In this document: positions 36,172 through 36,313 of the stretch, one piece after another | Layout: the number at the start of each line of letters is the position of its first letter | Numbering within the stretch: position 1 is the first letter of the stretch | Assembly: GCA_004294225.1 (NCBI GenBank) | Contig: REBA01000031.1 | Location: 1-36,313, forward strand | DNA: 36,313 nt | Direction: 5' to 3' | Origin: Cytophagales bacterium | GTDB taxonomy: Bacteria > Bacteroidota > Bacteroidia > Cytophagales > Cytophagaceae | Made by a program: the position numbers and the translations under genes | The notes under the pieces: model-generated | The model's database searches: none | Told to the model about the DNA's origin: nothing | What the model saw: the letters and a program-made list of their open reading frames with translations, nothing else

Positions 36172-36313
36172 TTATTCTATAAGCAGTTTTTGGGTATAAA
36201 TTACACCATCTAAAGAAGAATATACAAAGTACATTCCTTTGGGAAAGGAAGACAAATCAAGCGTACGCTCATCGGGGAATAGTGGAGTAATGGCTTTGCC
36301 ATGAAGGTTATAT
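36172..36313 (-). CDS. 3' end of a T9SS cargo gene (type A sorting domain), partial
   Basis: The minus strand is open from the window edge to a TAA at 36174-36172. The last 46 codons read YNLHGKAITP, then an LDLSSFPKGMYFVYSS segment, and end in IYTQKLLIE. This is the Por secretion-system C-terminal sorting domain (type A, TIGR04183-like): a YNLxG strand, LDLSSxPKGxYFV and a final K-L-hydrophobic strand. The protein is therefore probably exported by T9SS and processed or anchored at the cell surface. What the rest of it does lies outside the window. It is on the same strand as miaB, 139 bases upstream of it, with no strong terminator between. Confidence 0.85.
   Translation of the reverse strand, partial: YNLHGKAITPLFPDERTLDLSSFPKGMYFVYSSLDGVIYTQKLLIE

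Noticed and set aside
1..36313. tRNA, rRNA, CRISPR, insertion sequences, phage or defence genes
   Set aside because: No cloverleaf, spaced repeat array, transposase, integrase or defence-type domain was seen; the window is chromosomal core with one giant accessory gene.

Overview
The window is about 36 kb of AT-rich, densely coding DNA from a gliding-type member of the Bacteroidota, most likely order Cytophagales. The evidence is the type IX secretion (T9SS) and gliding genes gldD and porD, two kinds of T9SS C-terminal sorting domain, the Bacteroidota-type omega subunit, the bamD-rpoZ-coaBC-porD and miaB-regulator-lptE-secG gene orders, and Bacteroidota-type -7 boxes (TAnnTTTG). Species cannot be read from the sequence. 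No rRNA, tRNA, CRISPR, insertion sequence or phage gene was found.

Layout. 1-4.0 kb: a class III aminotransferase whose first ~58 residues look like those of a different PLP enzyme (2-amino-3-ketobutyrate CoA ligase), then clpB with a repeat-rich upstream region. 4.0-5.75 kb: a glnK-amt ammonium operon on the minus strand. 5.75-9.5 kb: a 327-bp AT-rich gap, an orphan 117-aa gene, an AI-2E family membrane protein, the pyrR-pyrB pair and a small TPR protein. 9.6-17.5 kb: one giant secreted protein of about 2640 aa with an IgGFc-binding-like N-terminal region, about 25 Ig-like modules and a T9SS type B (CHU_C) tail. 17.8-21.1 kb: a ydcZ-EVE-hrpB run. 21.1-26.9 kb: fcl and speA on minus, diverging from argS, a glutathione peroxidase and gldD on plus. 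26.9-31.0 kb: bamD, rpoZ, coaBC and porD plus an NAD-binding epimerase-like gene. 31.1-36.0 kb: miaB, a sigma-54-type activator, lptE, a TPR-like protein with an internal duplication, and secG. The last 142 bases are the 3' end of another T9SS cargo gene.

How it fits together. Most genes are housekeeping: protein quality control, nitrogen and pyrimidine supply, arginine and polyamine metabolism, CoA synthesis, tRNA modification and envelope biogenesis (bamD, lptE, secG). A secretion theme runs through the window: secG serves inner-membrane export, bamD and lptE build the outer membrane, gldD and porD belong to gliding/T9SS, and the giant modular protein and the partial gene at the right edge are predicted T9SS cargo. 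The most surprising object is the chimeric PLP enzyme at the left edge. Next are the spaced repeats upstream of clpB, the near-alternating module architecture of the giant protein, and a perfect 36-bp palindrome lying 13 bp in front of a start codon.
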